Assembly (NCBI GenBank): GCA_028291485.1
Contig: JAQGHZ010000397.1
Span: forward strand, 1 to 7,093
Length of the DNA stretch: 7,093 bases
Direction: 5' to 3'
Source: Rubritepida sp.
Lineage (GTDB): Bacteria > Pseudomonadota > Alphaproteobacteria > Acetobacterales > Acetobacteraceae
The notes under the pieces are model-generated. The model did not search any database. It had not been told where the DNA came from and was given only the letters and a program-made list of their open reading frames with translations. Below are positions 1 through 5,840 of the stretch, piece by piece. Made by a program: the position numbers and the translations under genes. The number at the start of each line of letters is the position of its first letter. Positions within the stretch are counted from its first letter, which is position 1.

Positions 1-566
1 CGGTCGGCCGCGCGCCGGGCCGCGCGCGCGGCGGCCGGGGCCAGCAGCAGCGGCAGGACAAGGGCCAGGGCCAGCGGCAGGCCGACCAGCAGCATCAGCC
101 AGGGCTCGCCCGCCAGGAGCGCGACGATCGCCACCAGCACCGCGAGGCCCGCGCCGGCCGGCAGGATGCCGCCGAGATAGAGCCGGTCCAGCGCGTCGAC
201 ATCGCCGAGGACGCGGCCCAGCAGGTCGCCCGAGCCGCGCATCCCGATGCCGCCGGGCATGCGCTCGGCGAGCCGGCGGAAGAACCAGACGCGGGTATCG
301 GCCAAGGCGCGGAAGGCGGCGGCGTGGCTCGCCATGCGCTCGCCCCAGCGCAGGGCGGGCCGCAGCAGCACGAGGGGCCGCACCCAGACGAGCGCGGCGA
401 GGCCGAAGATGCCGCCGGCCGCGAGCCCGGCCGCCACGCCCTGCCCCGCCAGCGCCAGCAGCGCGACACCGGCGAGCGCCGAGACCATGGCGACCAGCAG
501 CGCCTGGACGAGCGCGGCGCGCCGGGGCGCCCAGAGCCGCAGGACGCGAGCGAGATCAGCCCACAT
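1..566 (-). CDS. cydC: Thiol reductant ABC exporter subunit CydC (partial, N-terminal 188 residues)
   Basis: This is the start of the second half of the heterodimeric ABC exporter CydDC, an inner-membrane transporter needed for cytochrome bd assembly. In E. coli it is linked to cysteine/glutathione export, and heme transport has also been proposed. Only the N-terminal membrane domain is visible. It has hydrophobic segments at about residues 18-42, 48-68, 134-152 and 156-177, and a cytoplasmic-loop-like stretch GSGDLLGRVLGDVDALDRLY (111-130) typical of type I exporters. The ATPase domain lies beyond the left edge. The ATG (564-566) overlaps the 3' end of cydD by 11 bases, and an AGGAAG ribosome binding site sits 7 bases upstream, inside cydD, so translation is probably coupled. 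Identity rests on the frame, the topology and the cydD neighbour. The window edge, not a mutation, truncates it. Confidence 0.9.
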   Translation of the reverse strand, partial: MWADLARVLRLWAPRRAALVQALLVAMVSALAGVALLALAGQGVAAGLAAGGIFGLAALVWVRPLVLLRPALRWGERMASHAAAFRALADTRVWFFRRLAERMPGGIGMRGSGDLLGRVLGDVDALDRLYLGGILPAGAGLAVLVAIVALLAGEPWLMLLVGLPLALALVLPLLLAPAAARAARRAAD

Positions 567-2214
567 CGGCGAGCTTCCTTTCACCCAGTTCCAGCACGCG
601 GCCGGAGAGGCCGAGGAGCGCGGCGGAATGGGTGGCGATGAGGGCCGTGCGGCCGGCGCAGAGGCGGGCGATGGCTTCCATCACCTCGGCCTCCGTGCTG
701 GGGTCGAGCGAGGCGGTCGGCTCGTCCAGCAGGACCAGCGGCGCGTCGCGGAGGAAGGCGCGGGCCAGCGCCACGCGCTGCGCCTGCCCGCCGGAGATGC
801 CGTGGCCGCCCTCGCCCACGGGCGTGTCGAGGCCCCGCGGCAGATCGGCGGCGAAGGCCATGACGCGGGCGGCCTCGGCGGCGCGCAGCACCTCGGCGTC
901 GCTGGCGTCCGGGCGGGCCAGCGCGATATTCTCGCGCAGCGTGCCGCCGAAGATATGCGCGCGCTGGCCGACATAGGAGGAGAGCCGCCGCAGCTCGGCC
1001 GGCCGCAGCCGCGTGACATCCTGTCCGTTGATGGCGATGCGCCCGCCGGTCGGCCGCGCGAAGCCCATGAGCAGCCGCAGCACCGAGGTCTTCCCGGCGC
1101 CCGACGGGCCCACCAGCATCAGCGTCTCGCCCGGGTTCATCGCGAAGGTCAGGCGCGACAGGGCCGCCGCCGGCGCGCCCGGATGGCGCAGCTCCACCTC
1201 GTTGAAGACGAGGGCCACACGGCGCGGGACCTCCTCCAGCAGCAGGCCCGCCTCGGGCGGCGCCTCCAGCAACGGCGCGAGGTCGGCGGCGGCGCCGCGG
1301 GCCGACATCGCCTCGTGATAGGCGGCCGAGAAGGCCCGCAGCGGGGCGAAGAAGGCCGGGACCATCAGCATGCAGAACAGCGACAGCGTCGGATCGGCGG
1401 GACCGCGGCCCGTCAGCAGCGCGCCGTGGCGCCAGGCAAGGTAGCCCAGCGTGAAGGCCGACAGCAGCTCCAGCATGGCGCTGGAGAGGAAGGCCACGCG
1501 CAGCACGCGCATGGTCCGCCAGCGGAATTCCTCCGCCGCCTCGCCCAGGGCGCGGGCCTCGTCCTCGGCGCGGTTGAACTGCACCAGGGTCGCCAAGCCA
1601 CGCAGCCGGTCCACGAAGCGGCCGGCCAGCCGGCCCAGCACGTCGAGCTGCCGCCGGCTCTCCCGCGCGGCGCCGATGCCGGTCACGGCCATGGCGACAG
1701 GGACCAGCAGGCCCAGGCAGGTGAGGACCATCGCGCTCACCCAGTCGGCCCGCCAGACGATGAGGACGATCAGGGCCGGCGAGAGCACGGCCAGAGTCAT
1801 GGCGGGCAGCCAGCGGGCGAAGAAGCCGTCCAGCGCCTCGACACGGTCCACCAGCAGGGTGGCCTTCTCGCCCACGCCGCGCGGATCGGCGGGGCCGAGC
1901 TCCATCAGCCGGGCGAAGAGGGCGGCGCGGATGCGGGCGCGGGCGTGCTCGCCGGCGGATTGCTGCGCCATCTCCTGGGCGGCGCTCAACCCGGCGCTGA
2001 CCCACATCAGCACGCCGGCGCCGGCAAGGTCGCCCCAGCCGCCGCCGGAGGAAAAGCCCAGCAGGGTCGTCAGGATGCGCGCGACGAGGAAGGCGATGGC
2101 CACCTGGCAGAGGGTGACGGCGACACCCAGCGCAATCGGCAGCGCGACGCGCCATGCCTGCCCGCGCGCCTGCCGCATGAGCCAGGCCGAACCTAAAGCC
2201 TGTTGGGTTCGCAT
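556..2214 (-). CDS. cydD: Thiol reductant ABC exporter subunit CydD
   Basis: Complete 552-residue type I ABC exporter half, close to the usual 550-590 for CydD. It pairs with CydC in the inner membrane to move a thiol or heme-related substrate needed for periplasmic redox balance and cytochrome bd maturation. The N-terminal membrane domain spans about residues 20-310, with hydrophobic helices near 23-53, 63-80, 137-155, 160-182 and 275-292. The C-terminal ATPase has all motifs: Walker A GPSGAGKT (369-376), Q-loop Gln417, signature SGGQ (474-477), Walker B LVLLDE (493-498) and H-loop His529. The first ATG is chosen because the residues before Met13 (TQQALGSAWL) match the short N-terminal extension of E. 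coli CydD. The ribosome binding site is weak. It is the first gene leftwards from a divergent spacer and is followed by cydC with an 11-base overlap. All ATPase residues are intact. Confidence 0.93.
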   Translation of the reverse strand: MRTQQALGSAWLMRQARGQAWRVALPIALGVAVTLCQVAIAFLVARILTTLLGFSSGGGWGDLAGAGVLMWVSAGLSAAQEMAQQSAGEHARARIRAALFARLMELGPADPRGVGEKATLLVDRVEALDGFFARWLPAMTLAVLSPALIVLIVWRADWVSAMVLTCLGLLVPVAMAVTGIGAARESRRQLDVLGRLAGRFVDRLRGLATLVQFNRAEDEARALGEAAEEFRWRTMRVLRVAFLSSAMLELLSAFTLGYLAWRHGALLTGRGPADPTLSLFCMLMVPAFFAPLRAFSAAYHEAMSARGAAADLAPLLEAPPEAGLLLEEVPRRVALVFNEVELRHPGAPAAALSRLTFAMNPGETLMLVGPSGAGKTSVLRLLMGFARPTGGRIAINGQDVTRLRPAELRRLSSYVGQRAHIFGGTLRENIALARPDASDAEVLRAAEAARVMAFAADLPRGLDTPVGEGGHGISGGQAQRVALARAFLRDAPLVLLDEPTASLDPSTEAEVMEAIARLCAGRTALIATHSAALLGLSGRVLELGERKLADVG

Positions 2215-2247
2215 TCGCTCATGTCTCAGGCCCTGGATCCCTGCCGC

Positions 2248-2296
2248 GGAGCATCATTCGCCTCGGCGGCGAATCCGCCTTTGACGATCATGCTCC
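2248..2296. repeat. Nested inverted repeats upstream of cydD
   Basis: The outer arms GGAGCAT (2248-2254) and ATGCTCC (2290-2296) are perfect 7-base complements. Between them lies a perfect 7-bp hairpin, ATTCGCC (2256-2262) / GGCGAAT (2268-2274), with loop TCGGC. An alternative 5-bp stem GGCGG/CCGCC (2265-2269 and 2275-2279) competes with it. In the cydD direction the element lies 34-82 bases before the start codon, where it could be a regulator-binding site or a leader-RNA structure. The pairing is read directly from the sequence; the function is inference. Confidence 0.5.
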
Positions 2297-2404
2297 AGCG
2301 GCCGTTTGGAGGCGATTGCATCTCACTGACGTGTTTAGGGCAGACCGTCCCGCCGCGCCACTTGCCCCGACCCTGCCGGCCGCGTCACATCCGGGGGTTC
2401 CCGT

Positions 2405-2409
2405 GAGGA
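2405..2409 (+). promoter_or_regulatory. Ribosome binding site of the deacetylase gene
   Basis: GAGGA, 7 bases before the ATG at 2417, supports that start over other in-frame choices. Confidence 0.75.
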
Positions 2410-2416
2410 TTCCCGC

Positions 2417-3304
2417 ATGCTGCGTCACCACGGCCGCTTCCCCTACTCGCCCTGGACGGCGCGGCGGCCGGAATCCTGGCCGGGCGGGCGGAAGCTCGCT
2501 GTCTATCTGGGCGTGAACCTCGAGCATTTTGCCTTCGGCGAGGGGCTGGGGGCCGAGCTCGCGCCCGGCGGCCCTGCGCCGGATATCCTCAACTACGCCT
2601 GGCGCGACTACGGCAACCGCGTCGGTGGCTTCCGGCTCATCCAGCTGCTGGACGAGCTGTCGCTGCCCTGCACGGTGCTGCTCAACAGCGAGATGTACGG
2701 CCATGCGCCCGAGCTGGTGGCAGCCCACCGCGCCCGCGGCGACGAGATCGCCGGGCATGGGCGCACCAACAGCGAGCGCCAGAGCACCCTGCCCGAGGCC
2801 GAGGAAGCGCGGCTCATCGCCGAATCCACCGCCGCCGTCGCGGAGAACGAGGGAAAGCCGCCGCGGGGCTGGCTCTCGCCCTGGATCGCCGAGAGCGCCG
2901 TCACGCCCGACCTGCTGCAGGAGGCCGGCTACGCCTATTCGCTCAACTGGTGCATGGACGACCAGCCCGTCTGGAAGAAGACGCGGGCCGGACGAATCCT
3001 CAGCATCCCCTACCCGCAGGAGGCGAACGACATCCCCTCCATCGTCGCCCGCAAGGACGGGGCGGAGCAGTTCGCCGCCCTCCTCGCCGAGGACTTTTCC
3101 GAGCGCCTGCACCAGACGGCCGACGGCATCCCGCAGGTGATGGGCATCGCGCTGCACCCCTACATCGTCGGCCAGCCCTACCGCATCCGGGCGCTGCGCC
3201 GGGCGTTGACGAGGATCGCCGCGGAACGCGACGCGGTCTGGATCACGACGGCCGGCGCCATCCACGACCACTGCCTGACCTGGCCCGAAGGAAGCATCCC
3301 CTGA
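2417..3304 (+). CDS. Polysaccharide deacetylase family protein, PuuE/allantoinase-like
   Basis: A 295-residue protein of the NodB/polysaccharide deacetylase fold, in the branch that includes PuuE-type allantoinases and other cyclic-amide hydrolases. Signposts are the first strand LAVYLGVNLEHF (28-39), DILNYAWRDYGNRVG (56-70), GDEIAGHGRTNSE (108-120, with His114), GWLSPWI (151-157), NWCMDDQPVW (177-186) and ALHPYIVGQPYR (245-256, with His247). The usual metal-site residues are altered: the motif-1 TFDDG equivalent reads VNLEH, and the second His of HxxxH is Asn118. PuuE also departs from the metal-dependent plan, so a cyclic amide or ureide is a likelier substrate than chitin or peptidoglycan; this is inference. 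There is no signal peptide, so it is probably cytoplasmic. The start has a good ribosome binding site. The stop overlaps the lipocalin ATG (TGATG), implying co-transcription. The family is confident; the substrate is not. Confidence 0.88.
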   Translation: MLRHHGRFPYSPWTARRPESWPGGRKLAVYLGVNLEHFAFGEGLGAELAPGGPAPDILNYAWRDYGNRVGGFRLIQLLDELSLPCTVLLNSEMYGHAPELVAAHRARGDEIAGHGRTNSERQSTLPEAEEARLIAESTAAVAENEGKPPRGWLSPWIAESAVTPDLLQEAGYAYSLNWCMDDQPVWKKTRAGRILSIPYPQEANDIPSIVARKDGAEQFAALLAEDFSERLHQTADGIPQVMGIALHPYIVGQPYRIRALRRALTRIAAERDAVWITTAGAIHDHCLTWPEGSIP

Positions 3305-3827
3305 TGCGCTCGCTGCTCGCCCTTCTCCTCCTCGCCGCCTGCGCCACCGCGCCCGGGCCGCAGACGCCGCGGACCGTGCCCTCCGTGGACCTCACCCGCT
3401 ATTCCGGGCGCTGGCACGAGGTCGCGCGCCTCCCGCAACGCTTCCAGGACAGCTCCAGCCTGCGCTGTGAAAACGTGACGGCGACCTACTTTCCGGCCGC
3501 CGCGGCGGCATCTCGGTGCTGAACGAATGCGTGAACGGGCTCGATCCCGCGCGGCCCCAGCACTATGCCCAGGGCGTGGCCTATCCGGTCGAGGGCAGCA
3601 ACAATGCCCGGCTTCGGGTCAGCTTCTTCTGGCCGATCTATGCCGACTACTGGGTGCTCGGGCTGGACCCCGACTACCAGTGGGCCGTGGTCGGCTCGCC
3701 CAGCCGGCAGTACCTGTGGATCCTGTCGCGCTCACCGAACCTGCCGGAGCCGCAGATGGAACAGGCGCTCGCGATCGCCCGGGCGCAGGGCTTCGACCTG
3801 TCGCGGCTGGTGCGAAGCGCGCCGTGA
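3304..3827 (+). pseudogene. blc: Lipocalin (Blc-type outer-membrane lipoprotein) with a frameshift
   Basis: Bacterial lipocalins are lipid-anchored eight-stranded barrels thought to bind and move fatty acids or lysophospholipids. The first frame gives 72 residues: a very short lipoprotein signal with lipobox LAAC (Cys13), the lipocalin motif YSGRWHEVARLPQRF (33-47, GxW at 35-37) and CENVTATYFP. It then stops at TGA 3520-3522. The rest of the family pattern continues in the -1 frame: ISVLNEC, YWVLGLDPDYQWAVVGS and YLWILSRSP, ending at 3825-3827. The switch must fall between 3471 and 3520, most likely in the GC run 3494-3510. Restoring one base gives 174 residues, the normal Blc length (E. coli 177). 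AAGGAAG lies 9 bases before the ATG, inside the deacetylase gene. It may be a real recent null mutation or a sequencing error. No slippery heptamer for programmed shifting is visible. Confidence 0.85.
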
Positions 3828-3872
3828 AGAGTCCCGTCGCGTGTGCATGGATGGGCCTATAGGCTGGCCGGC

Positions 3873-3879
3873 GAGGAGG
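3873..3879 (+). promoter_or_regulatory. Ribosome binding site deciding the start of the repeat protein
   Basis: GAGGAGG, 5 bases before the ATG at 3885. It is much stronger than anything before the upstream in-frame ATG at 3843, so the shorter form is preferred. Confidence 0.75.
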
Positions 3880-3884
3880 CCTTC

Positions 3885-4214
3885 ATGCCCCGCCACCGCA
3901 TCCTGCGCCGACGCCTGATCATCCTGGGCGCGGCGAGCGCCACCGCCGCGCCGGCGGCCCTGGGCGCGCCGGCAACCGACAGCGATCCACGCGACACCCC
4001 CGGCCAGGGCCGCATCCGGCCGCCCAACTCGGATGCGGACCCGACCGATCGACCGGGACAGGGCCGCACCCGCGGCAGGGCGCCGACGCCGGGCACCGAC
4101 ATCGATCCTGTCGACCAGGCGGGCCGGGGCCGCGCCGCCCGCACCGGCCCGAGCGACAGCGATGCGCGGGACCGGCCGGGCGAGGGCCGCGCGCCAAGGC
4201 CGCCAGCGCGTTAG
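3885..4214 (+). CDS. Small, probably exported protein with four Asp/Gly/Arg repeats; function unknown
   Basis: I do not recognise a named family. The 109 residues begin with a basic N-terminus (RILRRRLIILG, 5-15) and an Ala-rich hydrophobic stretch to about residue 27, resembling a Sec or weak Tat signal peptide; arginines are present but the canonical RRxFLK is not. The mature part is almost wholly four copies of a 14-residue unit, [ST]DxDxxDxxGxGRx, at residues 31-44, 49-62, 71-84 and 90-103, joined by Pro/Arg-rich linkers of 4, 8 and 5 residues. It has no aromatic residues or cysteines after the signal, so it is probably disordered. The regularly spaced aspartates could bind a divalent cation such as calcium; that is speculation. 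It stands 57 bases after the lipocalin and meets the zinc-finger gene tail to tail. The strong ribosome binding site and regular protein repeats argue for a real gene. Confidence 0.72.
   Translation: MPRHRILRRRLIILGAASATAAPAALGAPATDSDPRDTPGQGRIRPPNSDADPTDRPGQGRTRGRAPTPGTDIDPVDQAGRGRAARTGPSDSDARDRPGEGRAPRPPAR
3975..4193 (+). repeat. Four imperfect coding repeats (DxDxxDxxGxGR units)
   Basis: Units at 3975-4016, 4029-4070, 4095-4136 and 4152-4193 encode TDSDPRDTPGQGRI, SDADPTDRPGQGRT, TDIDPVDQAGRGRA and SDSDARDRPGEGRA. The protein pattern is kept better than the DNA, and the linkers differ in length. This suggests old duplications held by selection on the protein rather than recent slippage. 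Confidence 0.85.
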
Positions 4215-4243
4215 ACCATACGGGAATCTGGAATGGGGTGAGG

Positions 4244-4260
4244 CAGCTCTATTTGAGCTG
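4244..4260. repeat. Small inverted repeat at the convergent gene ends
   Basis: CAGCTC (4244-4249) and GAGCTG (4255-4260) form a perfect 6-bp stem with loop TATTT. It covers the stop codon of the zinc-finger gene and lies 30 bases after the repeat-protein stop. It could be a weak bidirectional terminator, but no T-tract follows on either strand. Confidence 0.3.
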
Positions 4261-4512
4261 GCTGTCCTTGCTGCCGCGGCGATTGAATCCGATCTGCACC
4301 GGCCGGCGATCCCGTTCCGACTGGCATTCGATGCAGGTCCTCACTCCGGGCAGCGCCTGGCGGCGCGCCAGAGGGATTTCCTCGCCGCATTCCTGACAAT
4401 GAGTCTCGCCCTCGCCCGTCGGGATCGAGGCCCGCGCTCGCAGCACCCCGTCCGTGACGGTGTCGTCGATCTGATCCTGCACTGCCCCGTCCGGGGCCCA
4501 CCCAGTCGCCAT
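4249..4512 (-). CDS. DksA/TraR-family C4-type zinc finger protein, YbiI-like
   Basis: An 87-residue protein that closely resembles E. coli YbiI (88 residues) along its whole length. It has an N-terminal MATGWAPDGAVQDQIDDTV like YbiI's, a Cys4 zinc knuckle with Cys39-x2-Cys42 and Cys60-x2-Cys63, the LARRQALPGVRTCIECQ stretch between and after them, and a C-terminal NRRGSKDSQLK tail that is a hallmark of the subgroup. DksA and TraR bind the RNA polymerase secondary channel. YbiI-type proteins keep the zinc finger but lack the long coiled coil with its acidic tip, so direct polymerase control is uncertain and the role is not well known. The protein is probably cytoplasmic. The ATG has only a weak ribosome binding site. 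It lies 58 bases after the amidase gene on the same strand and converges with the repeat-protein gene. Confidence 0.92.
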   Translation of the reverse strand: MATGWAPDGAVQDQIDDTVTDGVLRARASIPTGEGETHCQECGEEIPLARRQALPGVRTCIECQSERDRRPVQIGFNRRGSKDSQLK

Positions 4513-4570
4513 CGCCGCTGTCCGATTTCACAGGGACTTCACATGGGATTTGCGGCGCGGCCTTCCAAGC

Positions 4571-5479
4571 CTAAGGCTTCGTCAGCCAGCGCTTGGCGAT
4601 GCGGCAGGCGACCGTGAAGGCGGGGTTAAAGACATTGCCGACATCGTAGCGGACCACCTGGCCCATCAGATGGCTCGCGGCCCTGGCGTCCAGCCCGTAA
4701 TCCTCGCCGAGCCATTTCGACATCTCGGTCGTGGCATGCTGCAGCGCCTGATCCAGCGGCCGGGCATTGCCGACGGTGAAGATGTCCTCTTCCGTCTCGC
4801 CGCGCGGCCAGGTGATCGTCCGCTTCAGGACCTGGAAGGTGACCTCCATCTCGAAGGAGGTCTCGATGCCCGTGCCGACGATCTCGCCGTCACCCTGACA
4901 GGCGTGGCCGTCGCCCAGGTAGAAGAGCGCACCCGGCACGGAGACCGGGAACCAGGCCGTCGTTCCCGGCGCGAAGAGGCGGTAGTCCATGTTGCCGCCG
5001 TTCTGGGCGCTGGTGGCCGTGGAGAAGGCCTGGCCGCCCGCCGGCGCGACGCCGAAGCAGCCGATCATGGGCTGGATGTCAGGGGCGAAGTTCTCCAGGC
5101 CCTTCACCGGCTCCTGGAGCTGCACGGTGCCGGCGTTGCGGTTGATGTCCCAGACCACACGCTGCGACGGCGGCCGGTCGATGATCGCCGCCGGGTCCAG
5201 CACGGTCAGCGCGAGGGGTGAATAGGTCCAGCCCGTGGCGCGGCTCGGCGTCAGCCGGTCGATGCGGACGGCCAGGGTGTCGCCGGGCTCGGCGCCTTCA
5301 ATGAAGAAGGGGCCCGTCATGGGATTGGGCCGGCTGGCGACGGCGACCTCCTGGGCATCGAGGCCGGAGGCATCGACCGTCGCGGCCACCACCGTGTCGC
5401 CGTCGGCGACGCGGAGGCAGGGCTCGGCGGTGCCGATGACGTCGAAGTATCGCGTGGGATTAAAGCGGTGCGTGGCCAT
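4571..5479 (-). CDS. Acetamidase/formamidase family protein
   Basis: 302 residues, near the family's usual length of about 310. Members (FmdA/AmdA) hydrolyse short aliphatic amides such as formamide or acetamide to ammonia and the acid, in the cytoplasm, supplying nitrogen. Family marks in order are PNPMTGPFFIEGAEPGDTL (51-69), a central IQPMIGCFGVAPA (135-147), GGNMDYR (161-167), and the strongly conserved LGDGHACQGDGEIVGTGIE (188-206), whose Asp/His residues belong to the active region. A C-terminal DYGLDARAASHLMG (260-273) is also typical. The enzyme looks intact. No good ribosome binding site is seen before the ATG; the closest G-rich run is the 3' arm of the hairpin at 5494-5510, 15 bases away. 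It lies 44 bases after the DUF6295-like gene in the same direction. The exact amide substrate cannot be told from sequence. Confidence 0.9.
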   Translation of the reverse strand: MATHRFNPTRYFDVIGTAEPCLRVADGDTVVAATVDASGLDAQEVAVASRPNPMTGPFFIEGAEPGDTLAVRIDRLTPSRATGWTYSPLALTVLDPAAIIDRPPSQRVVWDINRNAGTVQLQEPVKGLENFAPDIQPMIGCFGVAPAGGQAFSTATSAQNGGNMDYRLFAPGTTAWFPVSVPGALFYLGDGHACQGDGEIVGTGIETSFEMEVTFQVLKRTITWPRGETEEDIFTVGNARPLDQALQHATTEMSKWLGEDYGLDARAASHLMGQVVRYDVGNVFNPAFTVACRIAKRWLTKP

Positions 5480-5493
5480 GCCGAAGGCTAGGA

Positions 5494-5510
5494 ACCCCCG
5501 TGAAGGGGGT
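5494..5510 (-). terminator. GC hairpin between the DUF6295-like and amidase genes
   Basis: ACCCCC (5494-5499) pairs with GGGGGT (5505-5510) around loop GTGAA. On the minus strand it lies 13 bases after the DUF6295-like stop and 14 bases before the amidase ATG. Only two T residues follow the stem in that direction, so as an intrinsic terminator it is weak. It could equally attenuate transcription or mask the amidase translation start. Confidence 0.3.
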
Positions 5511-5523
5511 CAAGAAGCCGGGT

Positions 5524-5829
5524 TCAGGCCACCCGGACCAGCCGCGGGGGCGCGCCCTTGCCGCGCACCTCAGCCTCCTCGAAATCGGCCGCGACGATCG
5601 CCCGGTCGAGAGCGGCCCGGAGTTCCCTCGCGCTTTCGAGCGTCAGCTCCACGCCGGCCCGCGCCCCGGGCTCCAGCGCGGTATTGAAAAAATCGAGCGT
5701 GATGACGTCGCCCAGGTGCGCATGGCGCGCGTGGTCATAGGCGACCACCGCCTGCGTCAGCGGGAACCACTCGTCCCCGCGCTTGGCCATGCCCTCAGCG
5801 GCCACGATCTCGACGATGGACGTGCACAT
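5524..5829 (-). CDS. DUF6295-like small protein, function unknown
   Basis: A 101-residue protein that I believe belongs to DUF6295, from its MCT-type N-terminus, WFPLTQAVVAYDHARHAH (21-38), LDFFNTALEPGARAGVELT (45-63) and ESARELRAALDRAI (65-78). No reaction is known to me. Visible features are Cys2 directly after the start Met, a His/Asp cluster (Asp32, His33, His36, His38, Asp41), alternating beta-like segments and an acidic helix near 65-80, with no signal peptide or membrane segment. The last 20 residues (from about 82) extend past the part I recognise. AGGGAG lies about 7 bases before the ATG. Its start is 11 bases after the dienelactone hydrolase stop, so the two are very probably translated from one message and may act on the same compound. 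Confidence 0.78.
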   Translation of the reverse strand: MCTSIVEIVAAEGMAKRGDEWFPLTQAVVAYDHARHAHLGDVITLDFFNTALEPGARAGVELTLESARELRAALDRAIVAADFEEAEVRGKGAPPRLVRVA

Positions 5830-5840
5830 CTCCGCGCTCC

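Larger units (their letters stand above)
2215..2416. promoter_or_regulatory. Divergent intergenic region between cydD and the deacetylase gene
   Basis: These 202 bases separate the minus-strand cydD start from the plus-strand deacetylase start, so promoters for both directions should lie here. The stretch around 2256-2340 is less GC-rich than the flanking genes. TTGACG at 2281-2286 could be a -35 element, but no convincing -10 box follows at 16-18 bases. TTGACGATCATGCT resembles only half of an FNR/ANR box. I therefore name no promoter; the assignment as a regulatory region rests on geometry and on the inverted repeats at 2248-2296. Confidence 0.45.

Noticed and set aside
247..2196. Very long plus-strand open frame (649 codons) opposite cydDC
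   Set aside because: It is antisense to two clear ABC exporter genes. The predicted protein is rich in Gln, His, Gly, Arg and Ala with no recognisable domain, as expected when high-GC genes are read from the opposite strand.
2281..2294. Possible FNR/ANR-type site TTGACGATCATGCT
   Set aside because: Only one half resembles the TTGAT-N4-ATCAA consensus; the other half is too far off to support a call.
2288..3271. Minus-strand open frame of 327 codons opposite the deacetylase
   Set aside because: It is antisense to a well-conserved family gene on the plus strand. Its sequence is low-complexity and matches no family I know.
3855..3864. Perfect 10-base palindrome GCCTATAGGC before the repeat protein
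   Set aside because: It could be read as containing a -10-like TATAGG, but there is no matching -35 element, and a 10-base palindrome is too short to support a call on its own.
3843..3884. Upstream ATG extending the repeat protein by 14 residues
   Set aside because: It lacks a good ribosome binding site and would place extra residues before the signal-like segment; GAGGAGG supports the ATG at 3885.
4211..4531. Alternative 106-codon minus-strand frame over the zinc-finger gene
   Set aside because: The overlapping 87-codon frame matches YbiI end to end with all four zinc cysteines. The 106-codon frame is its shifted shadow.
4567..4579. Palindrome AAGCCTAAGGCTT over the amidase stop codon
   Set aside because: At best a 5-bp stem with a 3-base loop and no T-tract; this length is expected by chance in a window of this size.
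4550..5221. Plus-strand open frame of 223 codons opposite the amidase
   Set aside because: Mirror reading of the acetamidase/formamidase gene; no motif, and composition typical of antisense frames.
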